This document shows positions 1 to 10,282 of a stretch of DNA of 64,000 nt, piece after piece. This DNA is from Cotesia glomerata (taxonomy: Eukaryota; Arthropoda; Insecta; Hymenoptera; Braconidae). The DNA lies in the NCBI RefSeq assembly GCF_020080835.1, contig NC_058158.1:25872305-25936304 (forward strand), in the 5' to 3' direction. Below the pieces are notes generated by a model. That model had not been told where the DNA came from. It ran no database searches and saw nothing but the letters and a program-made list of their open reading frames with translations. Position 1 is the stretch's first letter; every line of letters starts with the position of its first letter. A program made the position numbers and the translations under genes.

Positions 1-192
1 ACCCGGTGTAATTTACTGTTTTACACTATTCCGTGTTATTATTTATAACTTTGAAAATTTAATAACTATTACTAGCAGCCTTGCAGTCTCTATGTGACTG
101 CCGTGACTTGTGAACTATAAATAAATAAAATTTTGGTTTCTTGAATGATGACTTTTGTTGAATTGCACTGTACTTTTTTAACTATTGACGTT
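1..192. other. AT-rich sequence, no gene seen
   Basis: No coding signal on either strand. The first 35 bases (a GGTGTAATTTA-like word and a short mirror of it) resemble the ACACCG/GGTGTAAA-rich repeat remnants at 2650-2800 and 48319-48440, so this is probably the edge of an old MITE. Confidence 0.3.
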
Positions 193-270
193 TCTAAAGA
201 TATAAGCTCATCTCGATGTTACACTCATCAAGAATCTTCATTTAAGTACCCACATCATTTTTTCATATAT
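193..270 (+). repeat. Inverted repeat arm, partner at 2275-2352
   Basis: About 78 bases here (segment including GTTACACTCATCAAGAATC) recur in reverse complement at 2275-2352 with few mismatches. The arms lie 2 kb apart and enclose several unrelated repeat fragments. They may be the termini of one old nested element or two copies of one family. Confidence 0.6.
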
Positions 271-274
271 TTAT

Positions 275-620
275 TAGGGTGTTTCAATTTTAGGCGACTT
301 TTTTTTTTTCAACGAAAAAACAGGCTGAAAACTTGCATGAAGGTGAGAACAGAAGCCTGTTCAAAGCGGAGCTCTTAATATTAATATTTAGAGGTGTCTG
401 TCCCTCATTTTTCATTTCCCATTTAAATAACATAGGAAAAAAAATTCTTTTTTTTGTTTATTTTTCTAGCTCGGCATACGCACCTCATATAAATAAGTCC
501 ATAGCATATTCTTGTAGAGAATTCAACGCTCTACAAAAAAGGTCTCTTACACTTTTATCATAAAGACAGCCGTTCTAAAGTTATTCAGGCGTAAACTTCT
601 AAATGTATAAAATTTTGATT
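275..620 (+). mobile_element. Truncated copy related to the AGGGTG-terminus foldback family
   Basis: Starts with AGGGTGTTTCAATTTTAGGC, close to the terminus AGGGTGCTTCATTTGAGACG of the large palindrome at 10841-13346. It shares phrases with the inverted repeats at 13.6-14.1 kb (terminal runs, CTTAATATTAATATT, CTACAAAAAAGGTCTCTTA, a GTTATTCA word). No matching right terminus is seen, so it is a one-ended fragment. No gene. Confidence 0.45.
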
Positions 621-925
621 ATTCAAGTATTAAACTGATACAAATCAATTTGTTACTGTCTTAAAAATTATTTTTATATGTAAAATTGGTTCTGATGCGC
701 TAACATTTTCATAAAGCTAAAAAAAAAATTACTCATGTATCAAATTTTTTTCTTCTTTATTTCATTTACTATAAGAAAATCATGACCCGAGTTTAATGAA
801 TTAAATTTTTAAAAAGTTTCACGGAATTATCAATTTATTACTCTACACGGAGGGAAAGATATGTTTGGAAAATCAGAAAAGTGCACGTCTTATAACGCTC
901 ATTTATCACAAAAAAATCTGAAAAA

Positions 926-1130
926 CGGTTAACTCTAAAGGCCATCCCTGCAACTTCCGCTAATTCCATATCTAAGTGCTTAAAATTGCACTTATGAGGT
1001 TTTTGAGCTCTTCAAGTCAAAAGTCTGATAAAAGTTTCGATTATTCGTTAATTCATTCAAGAGTTATTGCACTTCGAAAGTTCAAAAAATAGTGTTCTTT
1101 GAAACTTTTATCAGACTTTTGTCAGGTCGT
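926..1130 (+). repeat. CA-microsatellite repeat family, copy 1 (5' fragment)
   Basis: Begins with the family head (CGGTTAACTCTAAAGGCC, then CATCCCTGCAACTTCC) and continues with the diagnostic phrase about a GAGCTCTTC-AAG-TCAAAAGTCTGATA block. It stops before the internal CA repeat. Other copies: 4146-4845, 35061-35824, 39755-40622 (minus), 54234-54710 (minus), 55237-56146. Confidence 0.65.
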
Positions 1131-1489
1131 CTTCTCCTTGATATTTTGAAACAATAACAATAAAAAATTTCTTGCGCACTGACAAACTGATGATAGATTT
1201 TATTAATTGGCTTGAAATTAATTTATTTCTTTTAACAACTAACTGACACTTTTTTTTATTTCTGAAAACAAAACAGACCAAAAAGATCGGACCTCACTTC
1301 ACAGCTAGGAACGGACCCAAAGAGATCAGATCTTATTACTCAGCTCAGAAGATTGTGTATTGGAAAACTAAATTGTCGTTTTTAGTATTTTCTGTTGTTT
1401 ATTATTTATATTTTTCTCCGTTTAAACCTTCCCTGAACTTCCAAAATTTCCTGTTTCTCTTGAGATTTTATCAAATTTTATATCTGTAG

Positions 1490-2272
1490 GAACTGATATT
1501 TGAAGAATATGAATTTTTTGATAATTAATACCCCCGCGCTCTTATATGAGGGAGGAATTTCATAAGATCCTATTCGAGATGATTTCTACATTATAAATAA
1601 AAGATACTTACAAAACTTCGAGTCTATAGAAACTATTGTTTGGAAAGGATAGTTTTTCATTGCTGACGTCCCCGTAATCCCTTTTGGGGTTAGAATTTGA
1701 TAAAATCCATTCTTAGCTGAACTTAAAATTATACACGAAGATTCCTACCAAATTTAGAGTCTGCAGAAAGTTACAGTTTGGAGATAGAAATTTAACATTC
1801 TAACACCCACCCCCGTAATCTTTATTAGGGTGGGTTGCTGTAAAATCCGCTCTTAAAACATTTCCGCACCACATATGGAAGACTCCAACTAAATTTGCCG
1901 TCTGTAGGATCTATAGTTTGAAAATTAAAAATTTTCATTGTTAATATCTGCCCCCGCAACCCCCTGTGGAGTAAGCTATCATGAAATTCGTCCATATATT
2001 ATTTCTATATCCCTCACAGAAGATTCCTACCAAATTTAGGGTCTATAGGATCCATAGTTTAAAAACGGGAATTATTCATTGTTAACGCCCCCGCAATCCT
2101 CTTTGGGGGAGGATTTTTTGAAAATTTTTTTACATACAAACCTTCTCCTGAAAATTCTGAAGACAACAAAAAAAAATTAGCCCAATCGGTCCAGCCGTTC
2201 TCAAGTGATGCGTGGACATACATGCGGCATTTTATTTTTATTTATATAGATAGATAGATAGATAGATAGATA
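1490..2272 (+). mobile_element. Degenerate ~140-bp tandem repeats ending in an RTE-like LINE 3' tail
   Basis: Four to five diverged units each contain a GTCTATAG-ATC-ATAGTTT-like block followed by a CCCCCGCAATC block; the block starts fall near 1620, 1757, 1900 and 2039, a spacing of about 140 bp. The last unit runs into CCCAATCGGTCCAGCCGTTC, a phrase typical of RTE-type non-LTR 3' ends, then a tetranucleotide tail (TAGA)n at 2246-2272. No open frame survives, so only the untranslated tail of the element is present. Confidence 0.5.
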
Positions 2273-2274
2273 TA

Positions 2275-2352
2275 AATATATGAAAAATTGATGTGGGTAC
2301 TCAAATGAAGATTCTTGATGAGTGTAACATTGGATGAGCTTATATCTTTAAA
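2275..2352 (-). repeat. Inverted repeat arm, partner at 193-270
   Basis: Reverse complement of 193-270 with a few mismatches. It abuts the TAGA microsatellite tail of the LINE-like fragment. Confidence 0.6.
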
Positions 2353-2639
2353 AATATATAAAAATATATTTAGCACTATAAACATTCGCATTTTTATCAA
2401 TAGCCTCTAATATAGAATCCACCGTATAATTAGATAAATTTTTAACAACTTGAATATTAACATTCTTGTTGCAGACTTTCCAATGATATTAAGATTTACG
2501 TTGGAATGATTTTACTTCGTAAAATAGCATAATATAATAAAAAAAAAACATACTTTTAAATATTTATTTCTACATGTTTATATTTATAATTTAATATCGT
2601 ACAAGTCTGAAACTAAACAATCAAATTAATTAATGAGAA

Positions 2640-2860
2640 ATTTTCAGGAAATACATTTACACGCTTGGTGGTGTAAAATTTAGGATTCACACCGTTCAAA
2701 TTTAACATTACACAGTGTGATTTTCACACCGTTCATGTTGAAAATTTTAACACCGAATCATTTACACCACACCGAGTCCAAAAAATTTTTTACAGTGTTT
2801 TTTGATTTCAACAGTCGGAATTGTTTTTTTCGGTTACCAAAAATATTCCCTCTGAGTAGA
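2640..2860. repeat. ACACCG-rich MITE remnant
   Basis: Several scattered copies of CACACCG / GGTGTAAA words on both strands, ending in AAAAAATTTTTTACAGTG, a terminus like those of the TA-flanked MITEs elsewhere in the window. The left terminus is not identifiable. 48319-48440 holds a similar remnant. Confidence 0.35.
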
Positions 2861-2900
2861 TCCCCCTTTAAAACTGTTAAACGTATTTTTCTAAATCATA

Positions 2901-4005
2901 CACGGAGAAAAAAATTTTGCTATAGGAATTCTATAGTAGTTAGTTAGTTGTAAAAAGTTCCAGTAGGTTATTAACGTATTCTTATGGTAACAATACCGTT
3001 TGGCTCCTGTAACTCTACATCGTTGAGCTCTGAGAGCTAAACGTTATTTACCTCTCATAACTCTACAGGATTGTTCTAAGACTATAACAAATTTGGTAAT
3101 CGGAAAAAATAGACCCGAAAAAAATTTTTAAATTAAGAAAAATTCATATTATTTCATTAAAATTAATATGAAATAAAAATTATAATAATAATAGAAATTT
3201 AATAAATCTGAAATAATATGAATTTTTCATGACTAAAATTTTTTCAAGGTCTATTTTTCCAGGTTTATTTTTTCCGGGATTCAACAAATTTTGGCAGTCT
3301 GCTTAATAATTTTTTTACGATTTAGCATTGATAATTTAATAAATAAATGCGGCAGAACGAATTTATATTGCCAGCAATAATTGTATATGACAAATAAGAA
3401 TAGTATTATGAATATTATGATAGAAATAAAATAATAATAGAACTTATATTACAAATAAAAATTATTTGTAAAATAAAAATATGGTCGTCAAGAAAAGATA
3501 AATAAACGAAAACAAATTTTATTTTGTGTTAAATGGGGTCTTTTTAATGTATTCCGATAACTTATTACTTAATATCACAATATATTAAACTAATAAATTA
3601 AATTAACAGTCAGTGCAAATGAACCTTGAAAAACTTTAAATACAAAACTGTTCTAACGAAATTCAATTTGACAAAAAAAAAACCTATTTCCTTAAATGAA
3701 TAAACTGGAAATTTAGTTGTCCTCATATATTTTTAATAATAGGGATAAGTAACAAAGTAATTATGTTTGTCAATTTGGAAGGATATGAAATATGTCAGCG
3801 CACTCCACTACTGCGCAACGTAAAGCTCTCTCAACTATACCGTTGGTCTCTCAGAACTATCCCGTTGAGCTCTGAGAACTCAACAACATTTAGTTATCAG
3901 AAGTAAATAAAATTTTGTTACTGTAACTCTATAGCAAACAGTAAACTGTGTATAGTTATGGTAACTCTACAATTTGGTTCCCAGAACGAAATTTTTTTTT
4001 CCGTG
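2901..4005 (+). mobile_element. TA-flanked DNA element with CACGGA / TCCGTG termini (1.1 kb)
   Basis: Starts CACGGAGAAAAAAATTTT and ends in the near-inverse (AAATTTTTTTTTCCGTG), with TA on both sides (2899-2900 and 4006-4007). Subterminal regions contain short mirrored words such as TGAGCTCTGAGAGCT. No reading frame of note, so it is non-autonomous. The TA duplication suggests Tc1/mariner-type mobilisation. An inverted second copy starts at 63069 and runs past the window end. Confidence 0.7.
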
Positions 4006-4145
4006 TAATAATTAATGAATTACACTATAAGTAATGTTATCTTATCCAATTTTTTGTTATAATTTTTGGACTTGTTTAAATTTTGTGTTCTGTTGAGTTT
4101 AAATTAAGTAACAACTATCTTTTCAAAAAAAAAAAATTAGGATGA

Positions 4146-4772
4146 CGGTTGACCCTAAAGGCCATCCCTGCAACTTCCTGCTCATTTTGTACTTAAGCGT
4201 TCAAAACTACACATTACGTTTTTGAGCTCTTCGAGCTCAAAAATATGATTTTTCTGTCAATTTGAGATCTTCGAGCTCAAAACTTTAATAGCAGTTTGAT
4301 AAAACACAATTTTTTGAATTTTCAAAAAGCAATAACTTTTGAATGAATGAACCGATTTTCACGCGGTTGCAGCATTCACGCAGTTTTTGAAGCTCCATGA
4401 AAAGTTATCAAGTTTAAATCGATCGAGCCAGGAATTTCGAAGTAATTCCGAAAAAACACTTTTTTCCGTTTTCTTTCGACAACGATAACTCACGAACGAA
4501 TCAACCGATTTCGATCGGGCTTGCGGTAATCGACGTAGTTTTTTTTATCTTAAGAGCTGATCAGATTTTAGAATTGATCGGTGACGCCATTTGAAAGTAA
4601 TTCCAAAAAAACCACATTTCAAAAATTTTTTTTTGTAGTTTTTTTTAAATTTCTCAAAATCTATTAGTTCGAATCGGTCCAAATAGTATTCAAAATCTAA
4701 ATTTGGTCAAGCCCTTTCAAATGCCACCAACCGCGATTAAATCGGTCAAGCCGTTCAAAAGTTATGAGAGGG

Positions 4773-4845
<73 letters not shown>
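4146..4845 (+). repeat. CA-microsatellite repeat family, copy 2
   Basis: Head CGGTTGACCCTAAAGGCC at 4146, body with AACGAATCAACCGATTTCGA, then a perfect (AC)n tract at about 4773-4845, after which homology to the family stops. The right third present in copies 3, 4 and 6 is missing here. Confidence 0.75.
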
Positions 4846-4848
<3 letters not shown>

Positions 4849-5220
4849 GGAAGCAATGTTGTTATCAGAAGCTGCCTGGAACGCTACCAACACGTTTGTA
4901 ACAGAAGTCCTCAAAGACTTGAGTTCCACCGAAAGAAGAAGAGCAAATATCAGAAGATAGAAGGAAGGTAGTTAACATCTTAGCCACCACAAGGAACAAG
5001 GAAAAGCAGTAGCTAGTTCCTCCCCTCACAAAGTAATGCCTGACGGCGGTTCCCATGAGGGATTAGAGGAAAGAAGAAAAGGGGTTTAGGGTTTAGTGAG
5101 TAGGGGCGTTAGCGTCGAGTTTTAGTATGACGCTGCGTCGAGTCTTCACATATCCAGGCGAAACAGCTATGCCTGGAATCCGCAAAAAAAAATTCCCCCT
5201 CCAAAAAAAAAAAAAAAAAA
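4846..5220. other. Non-repetitive stretch, origin unknown
   Basis: More GC-rich than its surroundings and free of long homopolymers until the A18 run at about 5200. Plus-strand frames are open only over short distances. It lies between the CA tract and the LINE C-terminal fragment and could be LINE 3' untranslated sequence on the minus strand. I cannot assign it. Confidence 0.3.
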
Positions 5221-5229
5221 CACACACAT

Positions 5230-5650
5230 ACATACAGACTTACGGACATATCCACACTTAAAAAGTAATTATAGGTAGATCTGCGAAATTCCACAAATGT
5301 TAGCGCCGACGTACATTGCACTGGTAGCCCGTTCCAAACTCTGATTGCAGAGACAATAAATGATTTGTCATATTTCGTCGTGCGACAGCTAGGTAGTACT
5401 AAGTAGTCCTGTCGAACATCACCTCTACGAAACCGTGGTTCTAAAGCATATAATAAGTTCTGCCGGATTAACGGTTTTTGATGTAAATAAAAAGCTTTAT
5501 AGATTAAGCACGATTGAAAGAACTCACGCTTGGACTTGAGTGATAGCCAGTGCAAATCACTGTAATAAGGCGTTACATGTTCAAACCGTGAAATGTTGAA
5601 AATGAAGCGCACACAGGCATTCATCTTGCCTTGAAGTCTGATATTTCTCT
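5230..5650 (-). pseudogene. CR1-like LINE ORF2, C-terminal fragment
   Basis: The minus strand encodes the region downstream of the reverse transcriptase in CR1/Crack/Daphne-type LINEs. Visible hallmarks in order: a MNACVRFIF block, a TPYYSDLHWLSLKSKRE block, LIYKAF, LVLPSCRTTKYDKSFIVSA, and RVWNGLP near the end. The open frame starts upstream of the ATG at 5622-5624 (RLQGK precedes it) and stops at 5109, but recognisable LINE similarity ends around 5230, where an A/CA tract begins. The catalytic reverse transcriptase is absent. The piece at 7276-7671, same strand and upstream in transcription order, may be the same insertion split by later insertions. Subfamily not certain. Confidence 0.75.
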
Positions 5651-5654
5651 GTCA

Positions 5655-6432
5655 TACTTGTTTACTTAAAATTTCTGCACATTAATGTTGCTCAATCTCA
5701 AGTTTCAAATCATTTCCATCTAAAAAAGACGATAAATGGCGTCGAAAAATTTAAATGAAGTAAAAAAACGACGAATAACAATTATATCATGCGTAAAGCC
5801 TGACTGTAAGATTACTTCAAAAAAAATAAAAAAAAGTTAAAATTATTTTATTATTTAATATTTCCACGTCGTGCGTTTAATTTTTTAATGCTCAAAATTA
5901 CAATACTATGTATCTGCTTAACTTTACCTTATTTAAAAAGTTGCAAAAAACAAAAAATTTTTTTTTGAAATTCAAAAATTGATGTTTAAAAAAAAACGCA
6001 CACCGTTCTAAAAATTTCAGGATCTTTTAAAATCAGTACAAGGTACTATACAAAAAAAAATTGAGCCAAAATTTTAATGTCAATTGAGATTTTTGACGAT
6101 TTTCAAAAATTTAAAATTTGACAAATTCGGCATTTTTCAAAATTTTTTTCCAAAATATATTTTTTTTTCAATAGCTCCAAGTGTCCCTTTTCAAACAAAC
6201 GAAAGACCATTCCCGTATCTATAATAACGTTCGAGACATCCCAAAAACAAAATTAAAAAACTGAAAAAATAGCGAAATTTTGAATTTGCATATCTTTTGA
6301 ATATAATTTTTTAATTTTTTTTTTTTGTCTGGCAGAAGTTCGTTATATGATAAAAGAAAATTTCTGATCAAAATTTATCCAAATCAAAAGGGGTCAATTC
6401 CAACTGTAGGTCAATTTGACATGGAATGACCC
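5655..6432. mobile_element. Non-autonomous element with GGTCATTCCA-type terminus, copy 1
   Basis: Shares blocks with 9565-10282: a block around CACATTAATG...GACGATAA in the same orientation, a second block (about 5990-6230, with CAAACGAAAG) in opposite orientation, and the right terminus ATGGAATGACC preceded by GGGGTCAATTCCAAC. The mixed orientation suggests long inverted repeats with rearranged interiors. The terminus matches the 2.2-kb DNA transposon at 32168-34326. No coding frame. Confidence 0.45.
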
Positions 6433-6464
6433 AACTATATTTTACTATTAAGTCGCAATAACAG

Positions 6465-6655
6465 TAGTAATCCTGCTGCTGCAACAGGACTTTATCCTGT
6501 TGCTGCAACATGGCTGCCTCCTGTTGCAGCTACAGGAAAATCCTGTTGCTGCAACAGGGGCATTCATGTTGCAGCTGCAGGAAAATCCTGTTGCTGCAAC
6601 AGGATTTTTTCCTGTTGCTGCAACATGACTACCTCCTGTTGCAGCGACAGTTAAT
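6465..6655. repeat. Palindromic minisatellite, CCTGTTGCTGCAACAGG unit
   Basis: About nine tandem variants of a self-complementary CCTGTTGCWGCAACAGG word separated by short A/T spacers. Both strands are therefore open and translate to low-complexity peptides; I do not regard them as genes. The array ends in TTTTTTTCCGTG followed by TA, like a MITE terminus, but no mirrored left terminus was found. Confidence 0.8.
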
Positions 6656-6983
6656 TTTTTTCCGTGTACTATACAATTACATCTATATCTGTTGAGAGAG
6701 AGAGCGATCATATTCATGAATTCAATTTGAATTCAATTTTTTTCGGTAAAACACAATTTTATAGAAATTACACGTAATCCGGACTAACGCCATACATCCG
6801 AGCTCTCTCTCACGTTTTTGGGTATTGACGGCCCGTGGTTTTGATCGTGCCTCCTTGGCTGTGATATTTTCTCTCTCACACACATACAATTTAACAGCAC
6901 TCTCCAGAAGAGTCATCAGTATTCGCCTACATTTGGCAATACGCATTAAACTATTCTCACCAAGAGATAGTTTATTATTCTTA

Positions 6984-7107
6984 TAGCTCAGGTCATATCC
7001 TGACGAAATAACACTAGCTCAGGTCATATCCTGACTAAATAACAATAGCTCAGGCCCTATCCTGACGAAATAACAATAGCTCAGGTCCTATCCTGACTAA
7101 ACAACAA
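6984..7107 (+). repeat. 31-bp tandem repeat, four copies
   Basis: Unit TAGCTCAGGTCATATCCTGA followed by CGAAATAACAC, at 6984, 7015, 7046 and 7077, each exactly 31 bases. Internal TCAGGxxxTATCCTGA gives each unit an imperfect dyad. It lies between AT-rich sequence and the LINE reverse transcriptase fragment. Confidence 0.9.
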
Positions 7108-7275
7108 TTACACATTCACACACATTTAATTCTTGTAATTATCATCGAGGAGGTTTTTATCTGATTATCAGATTTTTCTTCCTCTGGGACAATAAATTTC
7201 TTCCTGTTGTCCCAAACATCGAGTGTAATTTATTTAAAATTCCTATCCATCTACACTAATAATTAAAAACAAAAT

Positions 7276-7671
7276 TTAAAAAACTGAAGCACGAAATCTC
7301 GGCGCTTTGACGAGGTTTCGACAAAACAACAGATGCTTACAGCGTTTCAGAATACCACCAAGGTTGGCAACGTAAATCGAGTATAGCAGCGGACCAAGAA
7401 CACTGCCTTGCGGAACCCCAATTACTGTATTGTTCCATGTAGAAATTCCAATACTGTCTACACGCACTGTTTGAGACCGACCCTTCAAATATGAGACTAC
7501 CCAGCTGACTGCTATATCGTCAAAACCCAACGCTCTTAACTTGTAGATCAGAATATCAAACACAACCGAGTCAAATGCTTTACTAAAGTCAAAAAACACC
7601 GCGACCGTGACCATCGAACAGTCCATGCTTGCGCGAACATCATCACTAAGCTTTAATATTGCATCCTGAGT
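7276..7671 (-). pseudogene. CR1-like LINE reverse transcriptase fragment
   Basis: The minus strand encodes part of a LINE reverse transcriptase palm and fingers: a TQDAILKLSDDVR block, then FDFSKAFDSV (motif A with its catalytic Asp), a FDDIAVSWVVSYLKGRSQTV block, and GVPQGSVLGPLL (motif B). The frame leaves LINE similarity shortly after the KHLL block, before the expected YADD motif C, and ends in unrelated sequence. Thus motif C, thumb and endonuclease are missing. The frame is already open before the first ATG (7624-7626). The FSKAFD form of motif A points to the CR1/L2/Crack group rather than R1 or RTE, with moderate certainty. Confidence 0.8.
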
Positions 7672-7689
7672 GTTGATATTATATTAATG

Positions 7690-8150
7690 GTTTATAAATA
7701 GTTGATATCGAGTACATTGTTGTACACTACTAGGCAGGGTGAGCATAGTATAACTGAAGATGAACGTGAGGTAAAGCTATTGCGTAGCCGCAGCTAGTAC
7801 CCTGTTATCCAGGTAGATTATACGGTATATCGATAAATTTTCCTTGAAGCAAGGACTCCATGGGCTTTCTGGAATACCCCAAGCAAGAGCTCTGGATTAT
7901 AATAAAGTAAGTGAGAAATTCATGCTTACGTTAAGAGTTATTGCGGGTTAAAAACCAAATAAAAACTGTTTATTATAACTGTAATTTATCAAGATTATTT
8001 TTCTATAATATAATGTTTATCTTTTTTGAGGACAGCTTAGTGTAACAATAGTCTAGTAAAAGAAAACAGTATGTAAATTTTAAATGACTGTTGAATCCCA
8101 TTAATATATATACTTAGTATTAAAAAAAAATATAATGTTGTAAAAAAATA
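7690..8150. other. Intronic-type sequence, no feature seen
   Basis: No open frame, repeat or RNA signal that I can support. If the exon at 8156-8317 is functional this is the beginning of its downstream intron on the minus strand. Confidence 0.3.
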
Positions 8151-8155
8151 TTTAC

Positions 8156-8317
8156 CCTTCTTTGATGCATGGAAAGAGTCATCTTTTGGTACATACTGAA
8201 TATCGTAAATCAGATTTGTTTTTGGTAGAATAATTTTCTCTTTGTTGATTTTGTAAACGGCATATTTGAAGGCGAGCTCTGTGCTGCTGTCCTTTTGGTC
8301 ATGAGTGAAGATTGCAC
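8156..8317 (-). CDS. Ionotropic glutamate receptor (kainate-type), internal exon
   Basis: An exon of 162 bp on the minus strand, flanked by a good acceptor (TTATTCACAG just upstream) and donor (GTAAAT just downstream). Read with two bases completing the previous codon, it encodes about 53 residues without a stop: it opens GAIFTHDQKDSSTELAFKYA, then AVYKINKE, ILPKTN, and closes with DIQYVPKDDSFHASKK. This is the start of the amino-terminal domain (periplasmic-binding-protein-like fold) of kainate-type glutamate receptor subunits, where the ELAF...LP.T.L.YD......DSF.ASK pattern is characteristic. The protein is a membrane ligand-gated cation channel; this domain directs subunit assembly. It is the only exon of the gene I can recognise here, so both flanking introns are long. 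Which paralogue it is cannot be said from one exon. Confidence 0.85.
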
Positions 8318-8900
8318 CTGTGAATAATTTAAATACTCGTTATTTTATTTTTATCATTTTATCAGTCTTAGGAACCTGCACTTTTAAATATTTTAATTCC
8401 ACGTTCTTCACAAAACAGTAATTATTTTAACAATAATTAATAGCTCATTAACGTAAGTCACAAATAACTCGAATAAACCCAGTGATTACTCTCAACATAG
8501 CGGACATAAATCCTGTTGTACTTCAACTGCACCTTGGTGAATTGAAAACTGCAATATGTAGTAGAAAGAACCACACTATTAGAGTTAATCTAAATAACAA
8601 ACTTTTCGCTTAATTTGATAGTCACGTATTTATTAATGCTTACACAATACTCGTGACTTTATCATAAATAAAATACATTTGTCACAATCTTATAATAAGA
8701 AACGCGATTCATTTTCGTGATAAAAATGATACTTTATTTATAAGACCCTGAAGGAGTTCAGAAAGAGATCAATATTTTTTATCACGCTATTTTAAAAACA
8801 ATTACATTTAAGCGATAATATTAAGTACTGACTTTATCATTTAATCAGATCAGCCTTGTTAATTAAAACCAGAATTTTTTTTATGAATACTTATTGAGTA
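8318..8900. other. Intronic-type sequence upstream of the receptor exon
   Basis: No repeat family or coding frame recognised. It would contain the polypyrimidine tract and branch site of the receptor intron next to 8318. Confidence 0.3.
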
Positions 8901-9563
8901 CACTGAGAGAAAAAATTTCTTTTGAAAAAAATAAGCATTATTGTGACAAGAAATTAATTTGAAAAAAAAAAATTTTAGATCGACAACTTGCAAATTTTCA
9001 TCCACAATTATTTTTCCCAAATCTAGAAAACTTTTTTTTTTTTTAAATATGAAAGACATTGTTGTTTTTTGATACATCAGTCTCACTTTCGTAAAACTGA
9101 AAAGTATTGTTTTTAAAATTGGAAAATAGTGAAGTAGAATTACAATTCGTGTAATATAATTAAAATTGTCTGATAACATTACATTGCACTTTGTAATTTT
9201 ACAAGGAAAATTGTAAAGATAAAAAAAAGCTTTTTAAATTTTTTATGAAATTATTGTAATATAAATTACAATATTTTTTTGTGTGATTTTACATACAATT
9301 ATGCCGAATCAGATCACAAATAATGTTTGCAAAATTAAAAAGCTTTTTCTTAAAAATTGACGAACGGTTCTGTAATATTACAATGCGTGTTAGGTTTATA
9401 CATGAAGATTGTAAAATTACAATACATCTTAATAGATTTCCTGACAGGTATTGGAAAATTACATGAATTGTATTTTATTTCGTATTGCTATACACTGATT
9501 TGTAATTTTACTTATTGTTCGTTTTGTAATATGATTGTAATTTTACAAAAATTTTTAACAGTG
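8901..9563. mobile_element. TA-flanked MITE with CACTG / CAGTG ends (663 bp)
   Basis: Starts CACTGAGAGAAAAAATTTC and ends AATTTTTAACAGTG, flanked by TA at 8899-8900 and 9564-9565. The interior holds many TGTAATTTTACA-type self-complementary words. Non-coding. A shorter relative with the same left terminus sits in an intron of the transposase gene at 16710. Confidence 0.6.
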
Positions 9564-9564
9564 T

Positions 9565-10282
9565 ATTATAGATACAGGAATGAGCTTTCGTTTGTTTGAA
9601 AGGGGATACTTGGGGCACCTCCATTAAAATTTCGGGTCAATTTTTTTTGTATAATATCTTGCACTGATCTTAAAAGATCCTGAAATTTTTGGAAAAGTGT
9701 TTTTTTTTTTCAAAAAAAAATTTTTTTTTTTTTTTCTGCCACTTCTAAATAAGGTAAAGTTATGCAGATACATAATGTTGTAATTTTGAGCATTTAAAAA
9801 TTGAATGCATGACGTGGAAATATTAAATAATAAATTAATTTCAACTTTTTTTTATTTTTTGGACATAATCTTGAAGTCATCCTTAACGCAAGATATAATT
9901 TTTTATTTTTTTAACGCATGATATATTTTGTCCGTTTCTTCACTTCAATTACAGTTTTTAACTTCTTATAACTCAAACAGATATTAATTTTCAATAAAAA
10001 TCGGAAATAATTTCATGAGAATATCAATTTCTTTTCGTTCTTTCGAATACTTATTTACTTACAAATTTCTGCACATTAATGGTTCTCAATCTCAAATTAC
10101 AAATTATTCCCATGTTAATAAGACGATAAGTGGCGTCAACAACTACAAATGAAGTAAAAAAAAGACAAATAACAAATTATATCATGCTAAATTATATATG
10201 ATAAAAGAAAACTTCTAACCAAAATTTATCCAAATCGAAAGGGGTCGATTCCAACTATTGGTCGATTTGACATGGAATGACC
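9565..10282. mobile_element. Non-autonomous element with GGTCATTCCA-type terminus, copy 2
   Basis: Relative of 5655-6432: same right terminus (GGGGTCGATTCCAAC then CATGGAATGACC), same CACATTAATG block, and the CTTTCGTTTG block in the opposite orientation. It directly abuts the CACTG MITE. No coding frame. Confidence 0.45.

Noticed and set aside
6448..6717. Open frames on both strands across the CCTGTTGCWGCAACAGG array
   Set aside because: They are translations of a palindromic minisatellite with repetitive Val-Ala-Ala-Thr-Gly or Leu-Leu-Gln content and have no domain.
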